A stretch of DNA of 64,000 nt from NCBI GenBank assembly GCA_963780395.1, contig CAWABY010000005.1:62001-126000 (forward strand), written 5' to 3'. This document shows positions 41,925 to 50,620 of this stretch, piece after piece (within the stretch, counting starts at the first letter, position 1; every line of letters starts with the position of its first letter). The notes below the pieces were generated by a model. The model saw nothing but the letters and a program-made list of their open reading frames with translations. It had not been told where the DNA came from and searched no databases. The DNA is from VGBV01 sp963780395. GTDB taxonomy: Bacteria > Actinomycetota > Thermoleophilia > Solirubrobacterales > 70-9. Made by a program: the position numbers and the translations under genes.

Positions 41925-43245
41925 TCAGCACTTGCGCTGGATGTCCTTCCCCGGGCCGCCCTTGCAGCGGTCCTTGCCCTTGCCGCCGACCAGGGTGTCG
42001 CGGCCGGCCTGGCCGAGCAGCTTGTCCTTGCCGCCGCCGCCCTTCAGGGTGTCCTTGCCGGCGCCGCCGCAGAGGCCGTCCTTGCCGGCGAGGCCCTTGA
42101 GCACGTCCTTGCCGCCGAGGCCGAGGATGCCGTCCGCGCCCGCGGCGCCGCTGATCTTGTCGTTGCCCTCGGTGCCGACCTCGTTGACCAGCACCCCGCC
42201 GCAGAGCTCGCGCTCGTAGGCGCCGATGTCGCTGCTTCGAGGCACCCCGCGCTGATCGGTGGGGGCCGCCGTCGGGCCGGCTCCATTGATCGCCGGGCTG
42301 GCCGCGGGCAGCGCGTGGGTGAAAGTCGAGCCGCCGTTGTCGGCGAGAGGGGCGATCAGCGCGTTGACGCCGAGCTTGTCGCCGCCCGCCGCCGTGAACC
42401 CGCAGCCGGTCGTGTTCTGGATCAGGTTGTTGCCCTGAGAGACGAGTGCCGCACCGTTGATGAAGCAGTCCGGCGACTGGCCGCCGCGGTCGACGTTGTC
42501 CGCGATCAGCGTGTTCTTCATGTTCACTACCGCATTGGCGCCGGTGCGGGCAAAGCCGCCACCGTCGCCGACTCCGCTCAGGTCGGAGTCCGCGGTGTTG
42601 TTGGCGATCGTGACGTTGTTCAGCGTCGCCGTGGCGCTGATGAACACCTCCATCCCGCCGCCGTCGTCGGCGGTCCGGTTGCCGGAGATGGTCACGTTGG
42701 TCACGGTTGCCTCACCGAAGACGGAAAGGCCGGCTCCGCCGGTGGCGGACGTGTTCGCGGTGAGCGTGCTGTTCGTGAGCGTGAGGTTCCCGTTTGTGAA
42801 CAGGCCGCCGCCGGTTCCGGCGTCGTTGGCGTTCCGGATCGTCAACCCGGAGATCGTCCCCGGGGCCGAGTTGAGAAAAGCGACCGCGCGATCCAGGCCG
42901 CCGCCGTCGATCACCGTCGACCCCGGGCCCGTGTGCGAGATCGTGGTCCCCGCTGCAGAGAGGATGTCGATCGAGCCGTTGACGTTGTTGCCCTCGTCGC
43001 CGGGCAGGGAGATCTGGTAGATGCCCGCGGCGAGCGGGATCGTGTCGGCCCCGGCGCCCGCCGGGCAGCCGCCGAAGGCAGCGTCGGTGTTGGCCGCCTG
43101 GACCGCCTCGCGCAGGGAGCAACCGGCACCGACGTTGAACTCGTCGGCGAAGGTCGTTGGGGGTGATCGTCGCCGCGCCTGCGGTCCCCGCAAATGCGAG
43201 CGTCCCCGCGATCCCCATCGCCAGAACCCTGCTTAGCGTCCTCAT
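41925..43245 (-). CDS. Secreted beta-helix protein with a lysine-rich RTX tail, one frameshift near 43158
   Basis: The ATG at 43245 (GGGGAGG site) opens a signal peptide (MRTLSRVLAMGIAGTLAFAG, cleavage near GAA). After AATITP the frame slips by one base in a CCCCC run near 43158. It then continues to the end with the CSLREAVQAAN motif, parallel beta-helix rungs (TLTNSTLTANTSATGGAGLS, TVTNVTISGNRTADDGGGME), SPAINGAG and DIGAYE. These belong to the choice-of-anchor/right-handed beta-helix class. The tail has RTX-like repeats GGAGKDTLKG and GGKGKDRCKG, and ends RKC. Without the slip the protein is about 440 residues. Confidence 0.75.
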
Positions 43246-43335
43246 CTGATCCTCCCCCTCGGTCGAATTGGCTGGCGCGAGCTTAGTCGCGCTCCGCAGG
43301 GCGGTCAAGCGCAGGCCGCGGGTTGACACAAGATA

Positions 43336-43349
43336 TGAATCATGATTCA
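43336..43349. promoter_or_regulatory. Palindromic operator upstream of the TetR-acyl-CoA dehydrogenase operon
   Basis: TGAATCATGATTCA is a perfect 14-base palindrome, nine bases before the TetR ATG. A TTGACA -35-like hexamer lies at 43323-43328. Repressor binding here would block the operon promoter. Confidence 0.65.
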
Positions 43350-43358
43350 CTTCTTGGC

Positions 43359-43988
43359 ATGGCCTACCGGACCACCGAGCGGACCGAGGCACGCAGGGCC
43401 GAGGTCCGCGAGCGGATCACGACCGCGGCGCGCGAGCTGATCGCCGAGGGCGGCTACGTCGAGGCCCAGGTCGCGCCCGTCGCCCACCGGGCCGAGGTCG
43501 CGGTCGGCACCGTCTACCGATACTTCCCCTCCAAGTCCGAGCTGTTCGCCGAGGTCTTCCGCGAAGCCTCTCAGCACGAGGTAGACGCGATGCGCGCCGC
43601 CACCTCCGAGCGCCCCGAGGACCCCGCCTCGGAGCGGATCGCCGCCGGCGTCGAGACGTTCGCCCGCCGTGCCCTGCGCGGACGCCGGCTGGCCTGGGCG
43701 TTGATCGCCGAGCCCGTCGACCCTGCGGTGGAAGCCGAGCGCCTGCATTTCCGGCGCAGCTACCGCGACGTGATCGCCGCGGTGCTGGATGACGGCGTCG
43801 CCGCCGGCGAGCTGCCGCGGCAGGACACCGAAGCCACCGCCGCGGCCCTGGTCGGCGCAATCGGCGAGTCGCTGGTGGGGCCGCTGTCGCCGACCGCCAA
43901 CGGGGGCGACCCTGAGGCGTCGATCGCCTCGCTCGTCAACTTCTGTACGCGTGCAATAGGAATGGAGCCCTCATATGTCAACGCTTGA
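43359..43988 (+). CDS. TetR-family regulator of the AidB-like gene
   Basis: The 209-residue protein has a TetR helix-turn-helix (ITTAARELIAEGGYVEAQVA, then AEVAVGTVYRYFPSKSELFA). The C-terminal domain resembles TetR_C groups that sense acyl-CoA or aromatic ligands. The ATG at 43359 begins the domain. The 3-prime end overlaps the downstream dehydrogenase by 14 bases, so the pair is co-translated. The upstream palindrome suggests autoregulation. Confidence 0.88.
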   Translation: MAYRTTERTEARRAEVRERITTAARELIAEGGYVEAQVAPVAHRAEVAVGTVYRYFPSKSELFAEVFREASQHEVDAMRAATSERPEDPASERIAAGVETFARRALRGRRLAWALIAEPVDPAVEAERLHFRRSYRDVIAAVLDDGVAAGELPRQDTEATAAALVGAIGESLVGPLSPTANGGDPEASIASLVNFCTRAIGMEPSYVNA

Positions 43989-45642
43989 GCGGTCCGCCGG
44001 AGTCCGCACCCACGACGTCGACAACCAGCCCCAGCCGCTGGTCGACTACAACGTGTTCGAGGCCGACCGCACCCTGGTCGAGGCGGTGCGCCGCGAGGGC
44101 GCGGACTGGGCCGAGGACCGGATCTCGGGCATCGGGGAGCTCGCCGGGTCGGGCCGGGTCATTGAGCTGGGGCGCCAGGCAAACGAGAACCCGCCGAAGC
44201 TGCGCACCCACGACCGCTACGGCAACCGCGTGGACGAGGTCGAGTTCCACCCGGCCTGGCACGAGCTGCTGGGCGCCTCGGTCGCCAATGAGCTGCACTC
44301 GCTGCCCTGGCGCGAGCCGGGCCCGGGCGCCCACGTTGCCCGCGGCGCCGCCTTCATGTGCTTCAGCCAGGCCGAGGCCGGGGTCGGCTGCCCGATCTCG
44401 ATGACCTACTCGATCCAACCGGCGCTGCGCCACCAGCCCGAGCTTGCGGAGGAGTGGGAGCCGCGCTTCATGTCCGATTCCTATGACCCGCGCAACGTGC
44501 CCGCGACCGAGAAGCCGGGTGCGCTGGCCGGGATGGGGATGACCGAGAAGCAGGGCGGCTCGGACGTGCGCGCCAACACCACCGTCGCGCGGCCCCTGAA
44601 CGGGGGCGGGCCCGGGGCCGAGTACGAGATCACCGGGCACAAGTGGTTCTTCTCGGCGCCGATGTGCGACGCGTTCCTGGTCCTGGCCCAGGCCGAGGGC
44701 GGCATCTCCTGCTTCCTGTTCCCGCGCTGGCTGCCTGACGGCGAGCGCAACCGCTTCCGCCTGCAGCGTCTCAAGGACAAGCTCGGCAACCGATCGAACG
44801 CCAGCTCGGAGGTCGAGTTCGACGGCGCCTGGGCGCGGCTGGTCGGCGAGGAGGGCGCCGGCGTGCGCACGATCATCGAGATGGTCAACCACACCCGGCT
44901 CGACTGCGTGCAGGGCGCGGCCAGCGGCATGCGGGCGGGCCTCGCCCAGGCGATCAACCACACCTCGGGGCGCGCGACCTTCGGCAAGACGCTGGTGGAC
45001 TGGCCCCTGATGCAGAACGTGCTGGCCGACCTGGCGATCGAATCCGAGGCGGCGACGATCGCGGCGATGCGCCTGGCGCGCGCCTACGACGAGTCGATCG
45101 CCGGCGACGAGCAGGCCGAGGCCTTCAAGCGCATCTCCAACGCCGTGCTCAAGTACTGGACCTGCAAGCGCGGGCCCTCGCACGCAGTCGAGTGCCTCGA
45201 GTGCCTCGGGGGCAACGGCTACGTCGAGGAGTCGGGCCTGCCGCGCCTCTACCGCGAGGTGCCGCTGGCCTCGATCTGGGAGGGCTCGGGCAACGTTCAG
45301 TGCCTTGACGTGCTGCGGGCGATGGTGAAGAGCCCCGACTCGCTCGAGGCGTACTTCGCCGAGGTCGCCGAGGGGGCGTCGGAGCAGCGGGTGGAGGCCG
45401 AGGCGAAGGCCCTGCGGGCCGAGATGTCGGACATGGCCGAGATCGAGGCGCGCGCCCGGCGCATCGTCGAGCGCATGGCGCTGCTGCTGCAGGGCTCGCT
45501 GCTGGTCCGCTTCGGCGACGAGGCGGTCGCGGACGCGTTCTGCGCCTCGCGCCTGGACGGCGACTGGGGCCGGGCCTTCGGCACCCTGCCCGCCGGCACC
45601 GACTTCACCCGCATCATCGACCGCCACCGCGCGGCCGCCTAG
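43975..45642 (+). CDS. AidB-like acyl-CoA dehydrogenase
   Basis: The 555-residue flavoprotein matches the AidB subfamily of acyl-CoA dehydrogenases: YNVFEADRTLVEAV at the start, MGMTEKQGGSDVRANTT, GHKWFFSAPMCDAFLVLAQ, the FAD/substrate region RTIIEMVNHTRLDC, and HAVECLECLGGNGYVEES with LASIWEGSGNVQCLD near 420-460. AidB proteins respond to alkylation stress or oxidise branched acyl-CoA. The role here is open, but the TetR partner points to an acyl-CoA or xenobiotic inducer. Confidence 0.9.
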   Translation: MSTLERSAGVRTHDVDNQPQPLVDYNVFEADRTLVEAVRREGADWAEDRISGIGELAGSGRVIELGRQANENPPKLRTHDRYGNRVDEVEFHPAWHELLGASVANELHSLPWREPGPGAHVARGAAFMCFSQAEAGVGCPISMTYSIQPALRHQPELAEEWEPRFMSDSYDPRNVPATEKPGALAGMGMTEKQGGSDVRANTTVARPLNGGGPGAEYEITGHKWFFSAPMCDAFLVLAQAEGGISCFLFPRWLPDGERNRFRLQRLKDKLGNRSNASSEVEFDGAWARLVGEEGAGVRTIIEMVNHTRLDCVQGAASGMRAGLAQAINHTSGRATFGKTLVDWPLMQNVLADLAIESEAATIAAMRLARAYDESIAGDEQAEAFKRISNAVLKYWTCKRGPSHAVECLECLGGNGYVEESGLPRLYREVPLASIWEGSGNVQCLDVLRAMVKSPDSLEAYFAEVAEGASEQRVEAEAKALRAEMSDMAEIEARARRIVERMALLLQGSLLVRFGDEAVADAFCASRLDGDWGRAFGTLPAGTDFTRIIDRHRAAA

Positions 45643-45681
45643 CGGGGCCCCTTGAACGCATCTGAGTGAGACTATTCGGCC

Positions 45682-46083
45682 GTGCCGTTCACGCTCAGGA
45701 ACCTCAAGGAGGACCTGGAGGACGTCGGGTCCAATTTCGACGGCGCGCCGGACCTGGAGTTCCGCATGGCGACCAAGGCGCTCGAGCTCGAGCAATCCGG
45801 CCTGAGCTACCAGCGCGTCCCGCCCGGCTATCGCTTTCCGTACGGCCACACTCACGAGAAGCAGGAGGAGGTGTACGTGGTCGTTGGCGGGAGCGGGCGG
45901 ATGAAGCTCGACGACGAGATCGTCGAGCTCAAGGAGTGGGACGTGGTGCGCGTCCCGCCCGGTACGTGGCGAGGCTACGAGGCCGGGCCGGCGGGCCTCG
46001 AGATCCTCGTCATCGGCGCGCCCAATCTCGGCGAGGATCCGCGCGAAGACGTCGAGGGCCAGCGCGACTGGTGGGCTGACTAA
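45682..46083 (+). CDS. Single-domain cupin protein
   Basis: The 133-residue protein starts MPFTLRNLKEDLEDVG. Cupin motif 1 is visible in YGHTHEKQEEVYVVVGGSG (metal ligands HTH and Glu), and motif 2 in VPPGTWRGYEAGP. The GTG start lies 39 bases after the AidB-like gene, so it may be the third gene of that operon. The ligand is unknown. The stop faces the small membrane gene, with TAACC/GGTTA as a weak hairpin between them. Confidence 0.8.
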   Translation: MPFTLRNLKEDLEDVGSNFDGAPDLEFRMATKALELEQSGLSYQRVPPGYRFPYGHTHEKQEEVYVVVGGSGRMKLDDEIVELKEWDVVRVPPGTWRGYEAGPAGLEILVIGAPNLGEDPREDVEGQRDWWAD

Positions 46084-46097
46084 CCCGCCCGGTTATC

Positions 46098-46256
46098 TCA
46101 GTCCGGCTGCTTGGGCGGCAGCAGCGCGCCGATGATCCAGAAGAGCGGGATGAAGATGCCGATGATGAACATCACCCAGTGGCCCTTGCGGATCGAGATG
46201 ATCCCCAGCGTCACCAGCAGGATGAAATAGAGAATCCCTCCGATTACGAACTCCAC
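46098..46256 (-). CDS. 52-residue membrane protein
   Basis: A GTG at 46256 behind GGGGAAG opens a 52-residue frame encoding two hydrophobic helices: VIGGILYFILLVTLGIISI and VMFIIGIFIPLFWIIGALL, joined by RKGHW, and ending PPKQPD. The pattern is typical of small actinobacterial membrane proteins of unknown role. Codon use and the ribosome site support it as a real gene despite its size. Confidence 0.6.
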   Translation of the reverse strand: MEFVIGGILYFILLVTLGIISIRKGHWVMFIIGIFIPLFWIIGALLPPKQPD

Positions 46257-46289
46257 GCTTCCCCTTTTCGGTAGTTGACGGCCGACAAC

Positions 46290-46739
46290 CTATCCGGGAT
46301 CAGCGGGCTCGGCGGACCCGGGCGGCGGCCTCTCCAGCATGATCCCGGACGGCGGGCCGAAGCCCAGCGCGGCGTAGAAGTCCTCGGCGTCCTCGGTTCC
46401 GAGCAACCACCGAAGTTTCGCCTGAGGCCCTCCGTCGACCGCCTCGCGGACCAACTCCAGGCCCAGGCCCCGGCCGCGATGCCCCTCGAGCACGAACACG
46501 TCGGCGAGGTAGGCGAAGACGGCGCCGTCGGAGACCACCCGGCAGAAACCGACTTGTGATCCGTCGGTGGCGAACAGGCCGACCACTCGGGTGGCCTCGT
46601 CTACGAGGCGGCGCACCTCGGCCAGCGGCCGGCCCTTCGCCCAGTAGGACTCCTCGGAAAGGTAGGCGTGCACGACGCCGATGTCGACGCGACCGCGGTC
46701 ATCGTCGAGCTCGTACCCGCCCTCCAGCACCCGCCTCAC
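46290..46739 (-). CDS. GNAT-family N-acetyltransferase
   Basis: The 149-residue protein has the GNAT fold: IGVVHAYLSEESYWAKGRPL, VGFCRVVSDGAVFAYLADVF, the acetyl-CoA loop EGHRGRGLGLELVREAV, and EDFYAALGFGPPSGIMLERP near the end. It is of the type that acetylates small amines. The GTG start overlaps the TGA of the upstream enoyl-CoA hydratase (GTGA), so translation is coupled. Confidence 0.87.
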   Translation of the reverse strand: MRRVLEGGYELDDDRGRVDIGVVHAYLSEESYWAKGRPLAEVRRLVDEATRVVGLFATDGSQVGFCRVVSDGAVFAYLADVFVLEGHRGRGLGLELVREAVDGGPQAKLRWLLGTEDAEDFYAALGFGPPSGIMLERPPPGSAEPADPG

Positions 46740-47554
46740 AGCCCGTGGTTGGGCCACTCGGGGGTGCGGCCCTCCTTGAAGGCCCTGGCGCCGATGGCGT
46801 GCGAGTCGCGGCGGGCGAACATCGAGAGGCAGTTCTCGGCCTCCTGGCGCAGCTGCTCCTCGTAGGTGCGGCCGACGTTGCGGACCATCGTCTCCTTGTC
46901 GGAGCGGATCGCGCCCTGGGGCAGCTCGGCGATCTGGTGGGCCAGCTCGAGCGCGCGCTCCAGCGACTTGCCCTCGGGAACGACCTCGTTGGCGAGTCCG
47001 ATCCGCAGCGCCTCTTCGGCGCCGACGGGGCGGCCGGTGATGATCATCTCCATCGCGCGACCGTAGCCCACGGTCAGGGTGAGGCGGACGTTCATGCCGT
47101 CGCCCCCGACGATGTTCCAGCGGCGCTCGAGCGCTCCGAACACCGCGTTCTCGGCGACCACGCGGATGTCGGCGAGCAGGGCGTTCTCGAGGCCGGCCGC
47201 GACCGCCCAGCCGTTGACGGCGGCGATCACCGGCTTGAAGACGTCGATCCTGCGGGTGTAGCCGCACTCGCCCGGCGCATTGAAGACGCTGGTCTTGAAC
47301 TGGTCCCAGTCGGGGCGGCCGCCCTCCCCCAGCTCAGCCGCGTCCTGCAGGTCCCAGCCGGCGCAGAAGGCGTCGCCCTCGCCGGTGATCACGAGCACGA
47401 ACTCGTCGGGGGCGTCCCGGAAGCGCTGCCAGGCGTGGTGCAGCTCGGAGTTCATCTTGCGGCTGACCGCGTTGCGCTGGTCGGGCCGGTCGTAGGTGAG
47501 CACGGTCACGTGCCCGTCGGTCTCGTAGCGGAGGGTCTCGTAGTCGGTCGCCAT
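46736..47554 (-). CDS. Enoyl-CoA hydratase/isomerase family protein
   Basis: The 272-residue crotonase-fold protein has VLTYDRPDQRNAVSRKMNSE, the oxyanion-hole segment GDAFCAGWDLQDAAEL, KPVIAAVNGWAVAAGLENAL (second oxyanion loop), FGALERRWNIVGGDGMNVRL and ITGRPVGAEEALRIGLANEV. An AGGAGG site precedes the ATG. It is coupled to a GNAT gene. The substrate is unknown; a beta-oxidation-type role is likely. Confidence 0.88.
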   Translation of the reverse strand: MATDYETLRYETDGHVTVLTYDRPDQRNAVSRKMNSELHHAWQRFRDAPDEFVLVITGEGDAFCAGWDLQDAAELGEGGRPDWDQFKTSVFNAPGECGYTRRIDVFKPVIAAVNGWAVAAGLENALLADIRVVAENAVFGALERRWNIVGGDGMNVRLTLTVGYGRAMEMIITGRPVGAEEALRIGLANEVVPEGKSLERALELAHQIAELPQGAIRSDKETMVRNVGRTYEEQLRQEAENCLSMFARRDSHAIGARAFKEGRTPEWPNHGL

Positions 47555-47644
47555 CAGGCCTCCTCGGTCGCGTCCGCAGACCCTATGCGCGCCGGGCTGG
47601 GACCACTGCCCCGCGCAGCCATTCCGGGCCTGCGCTGCTCCGCC

Positions 47645-47650
47645 TAAGAT
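47645..47650 (+). promoter_or_regulatory. Predicted -10 box (leaderless) of the site-2 protease gene
   Basis: TAAGAT lies six bases before the GTG at 47657, with no Shine-Dalgarno. Confidence 0.5.
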
Positions 47651-47656
47651 CAGCGG

Positions 47657-48832
47657 GTGGGCTCGGGCAACATCACGCTGTTCCACGTGCGGGGGATCCG
47701 GATCGGGGTCGATTACTCCTGGTTTCTGGTCCTGTTCCTGATCATCTTCTGGCTCTCGGGCTTCTACCGCGACGCGATCGGTGCGAGCGACGATTCGATC
47801 GAGCCCTACCTGCTGGCGGTGATCAGCGCCCTGCTCTTCTTCGGCTCGATCCTGCTGCACGAGCTGGGCCACGCATTCGTGGCGATCCGGAACGGCATCG
47901 GCATCCAGGGGATCACGCTGTGGATGTTCGGGGGCATCGCGCGGATGGCGCGCGACACCGACACCCCGGGCAAGGAGTTCAAGGTCGCGATCGGCGGCCC
48001 GGTGGTGACGCTGCTGATCGTCGTCCTCTGCACCGCCTTGGGCCTGGCGCTGGCGGGCCCCGACGAGTTCCGCGACGCCGCCCTGACCGAGAGCGGCACC
48101 CGGACCTCGGGGGCAGCCGCGGTGATCGCCTGGCTCGGCTCGATCAACCTGCTGGTGCTGGTCTTCAACCTGGTCCCCGCGTTCCCCCTGGACGGGGGGC
48201 GGATCGCGCGAGCGATCGCATGGAGGGTGACCGGCGACCGTGGCCGCGCGACGCGATTCGCCGCGACCCTGGGCCGTGGATTCGCCTACCTGCTGATCGC
48301 CCTGGGCATCTTCCTCGTCTTCCAGGGGGACGCGCTGAGCGGGATCTGGCTGGCCGTCGTCGGCTTCATCCTCAACGGGGCCGCCCGGGGGGCGATCCTG
48401 CAGAGCCGCGTCGAGGGCCAGCTCGGCGGGCTCTCGGTCGGAGACGTGATGGACCGCGAGCCGGTCGCGATCCCCGAGGACGCGTCGGTCGAGCGGGCGC
48501 TGGACGAGTTCTTCCTGCGTTACCGCTACCCCTGGTTCCCGGTGATCGACGGCTCCTCGCGCTTCATCGGCCTGCTGGACAGCGGCGCGATCGAGGGCGT
48601 GGACGAGGGTTTGCGCGACCGGACCACCGTCGGCGAGATCCTCGCCCGGGACGAGGGCGCGCTGACGGTCCGCGAGGACGCGCCGCTGGAGTCGGTGCTG
48701 GGCAACGACGCCCTGCGCAGGCTCGGAGCGCTGATCGCGATCGACGAGGACGGCCGCCTCAGCGGCGTCGTCACCGTCGATGCCGTCGGCCGCGCCCTTC
48801 GGCCCCCGCCGGTCGGCCCCTCGACGCCCTAA
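47657..48832 (+). CDS. Site-2 protease (M50) with C-terminal CBS domains, Rip3-like
   Basis: The 391-residue integral membrane metalloprotease has HELGH (His68, Glu69, His72) in one helix, GITLWMFGGIARM (the short loop of this subfamily), and the third metal ligand Asp179 in LVPAFPLDGG. About six hydrophobic segments surround them. Two CBS domains follow (about 250-380: VGDVMDREPVAIPEDASVER and VGEILARDEGALTVREDAPL). Such proteases cut anti-sigma factors or other membrane substrates; CBS modules sense nucleotides. Confidence 0.92.
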   Translation: MGSGNITLFHVRGIRIGVDYSWFLVLFLIIFWLSGFYRDAIGASDDSIEPYLLAVISALLFFGSILLHELGHAFVAIRNGIGIQGITLWMFGGIARMARDTDTPGKEFKVAIGGPVVTLLIVVLCTALGLALAGPDEFRDAALTESGTRTSGAAAVIAWLGSINLLVLVFNLVPAFPLDGGRIARAIAWRVTGDRGRATRFAATLGRGFAYLLIALGIFLVFQGDALSGIWLAVVGFILNGAARGAILQSRVEGQLGGLSVGDVMDREPVAIPEDASVERALDEFFLRYRYPWFPVIDGSSRFIGLLDSGAIEGVDEGLRDRTTVGEILARDEGALTVREDAPLESVLGNDALRRLGALIAIDEDGRLSGVVTVDAVGRALRPPPVGPSTP

Positions 48833-48855
48833 ATCCGGCTGCATAGCTCGGATTT
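48831..48855 (+). terminator. Terminator hairpin after the site-2 protease
   Basis: AAATCCG pairs with CGGATTT, extended by GCT/AGC with one bulged T around a GCAT loop. It starts on the stop codon and ends in TTT. Confidence 0.7.
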
Positions 48856-48880
48856 CGCCGGCGGGGCCGGACGGTCGCGC

Positions 48881-48886
48881 TATATA
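48881..48886 (+). promoter_or_regulatory. Predicted -10 box of the sdh operon
   Basis: TATATA lies ten bases before the GTG of sdhA. AGGA (48886-48889) could also act as a weak ribosome site, so leaderless initiation is not certain here. Confidence 0.45.
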
Positions 48887-48896
48887 GGATCGGCCC

Positions 48897-50615
48897 GTGC
48901 CTGACCACGATGTCCTCGTCATCGGCGCCGGCCTCGCGGGCCAGCGCGCCGCCCTCGCCGCCGCCGAGGACGGCGTCTCGGTGGGGATCATCAGCAAGGT
49001 CCACCCCGTGCGCTCGCACTCGAACGCAGCCCAGGGCGGCATCAACGCGGCGCTCAACCCCGACGACTCCTGGGAGTCGCACGCCTTCGACACGGTCAAG
49101 GGCTCGGACTACCTGGCCGACCAGGACGCGGTCGAGATCATGACCCAGGAGGCTCCCAAGGAGCTGCTGCACCTCGAGCACCTCGGGGTCACCTTCCACC
49201 GCAACGAGAAGGGCGAGCTGGGCACCCGGGCCTTCGGCGGAGCCTCGGCCGCACGTACCTACTACGTCGCCGACATCACCGGCCAGGCGATCATGCACGT
49301 CCTCTACGAGCAGCTGATGAAGTTCTCGGACGAGATCGCGCGCTACGAGGAGTACTTCACGACCGGGCTCGCGATCGGCGAGGACGGCGAGTGCGTCGGC
49401 GCGGTATGCCGCAACGTCCGCGACGGCTCGATGGAGCTGTTCGGCGCCAAGTCGGTGATCCTGGCCACCGGCGGCAACGGCCAGGTCTGGCAGCCGACCA
49501 CGAACGCGCTGATCTGCACCGGCGACGGGATCGCGATGGCCTACCGCGTCGGAGCGACGCTGATGGACATGGAGATGATCCAGTACCACCCGACGACGCT
49601 GGCCGGCAAGGGGTTCCTGATCACCGAGGGCGCCCGCGGCGAGGGCGCCCACCTGCTGAACGCCAAGGGCGAGCGCTTCATGGAGCGCTACGCGCCGAAC
49701 AAGATGGAGCTCGCCAGCCGCGACGTCGTCAGCCGCGCCGAGCAGACCGAGATCAACGAGGGCCGCGGCTTTCCCGACGGCACCGTCGCCCTCGACATCA
49801 CGGTGGTTCCAAGGAAGCGGATCCACGAGGCACTGAGAGAAATTGTGCTGGTCGGCCAGGACTTCGCGGGGGTGGACATCACCCGAGAGCCGATCCACAT
49901 CAAGCCCGGCAACCACTACACGATGGGCGGCGTCAAGACCGACGTCTGGGGCCGCACCGACGTCGAGGGCCTGTACGCCGCCGGCGAGGTCGCCTGCGTC
50001 TCGGTCCACGGCGGCAACCGCCTGGGCGCCAACTCGCTGCTGGACACGCTGATCTTCGGCCGCCGCTCGGGCGAGGACGCCGCCGAGCGCGCCAAGGGAC
50101 GCGAGCCCGCCCGGCCCTCGCAGAGCGCCCTCGACGCCGAAGCGGCCCAGATCGCCGAGATCATCGGCCGCGAGAAGGGCTCTGGCCGGCGCGTGAGCGA
50201 GATCCGCAGGGAGCTGGGCGAGACGATGGACAAGCACATCGCGGTCTTCCGCGACGCCGAGGGCATCAACACGGCGCTGGAGACGGTCAAGCGGCTGAAG
50301 GAGGAGGCGGGCTCCTGCTACATCGACGACCGCGGCTCCGTCTTCAACCAGGACGTGCTGGGCGCGCTCGAGCTGGGCTACATGCTCGACAACGCCGAGA
50401 CCACCTGCATCGGCGCCCTGCACAGGACCGAGAGCCGAGGCGCCCAGTACCGAACCGACTTCCCCGAGCGCAACGACACCGAGTGGCTGAAGCACATCGA
50501 CCTCTCGCTCAACGGCGAGGGGCCCGGAGATCAGCTACTCCGACGTGACCATGACCCAGTGGGAGCCGCAGGAGCGGACGTACTGATGGGCCAGCGACGC
50601 CCCCAGGTAGGGTGA
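48897..50615 (+). CDS. sdhA: Succinate dehydrogenase flavoprotein subunit (one-base slip near its 3-prime end)
   Basis: The subunit binds FAD covalently and oxidises succinate. It has DVLVIGAGLAGQRAALAAAE, the SHSNAAQGGINAAL flavin region, AFGGASAARTYYVADITGQA, HPTTLAGKGFLITEGARGEG and the catalytic HGGNRLGANSLLDTLIFGR. The open frame runs to 50615, but after SLNGEGP the family end (EISYSDVTMTQWEPQERTY, stop at 50586) appears in the neighbouring frame. An extra base in GGGGCCCGG near 50526 explains this. It is the first gene of sdhA-sdhB-HdrB-like. Confidence 0.92.
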   Translation: MPDHDVLVIGAGLAGQRAALAAAEDGVSVGIISKVHPVRSHSNAAQGGINAALNPDDSWESHAFDTVKGSDYLADQDAVEIMTQEAPKELLHLEHLGVTFHRNEKGELGTRAFGGASAARTYYVADITGQAIMHVLYEQLMKFSDEIARYEEYFTTGLAIGEDGECVGAVCRNVRDGSMELFGAKSVILATGGNGQVWQPTTNALICTGDGIAMAYRVGATLMDMEMIQYHPTTLAGKGFLITEGARGEGAHLLNAKGERFMERYAPNKMELASRDVVSRAEQTEINEGRGFPDGTVALDITVVPRKRIHEALREIVLVGQDFAGVDITREPIHIKPGNHYTMGGVKTDVWGRTDVEGLYAAGEVACVSVHGGNRLGANSLLDTLIFGRRSGEDAAERAKGREPARPSQSALDAEAAQIAEIIGREKGSGRRVSEIRRELGETMDKHIAVFRDAEGINTALETVKRLKEEAGSCYIDDRGSVFNQDVLGALELGYMLDNAETTCIGALHRTESRGAQYRTDFPERNDTEWLKHIDLSLNGEGPGDQLLRRDHDPVGAAGADVLMGQRRPQVG

Positions 50616-50620
50616 TCTAG

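Noticed and set aside
43978..45855. 625-codon minus-strand frame opposite the AidB-like gene
   Set aside because: It consists of His/Arg/Leu/Ala-rich sequence typical of antisense frames in high-GC coding DNA.
47555..49099. Upstream extension of the minus-strand enoyl-CoA hydratase frame to 787 codons
   Set aside because: The extension is opposite the clear site-2 protease and sdhA genes and has no similarity; the hydratase starts at 47554 behind AGGAGG.
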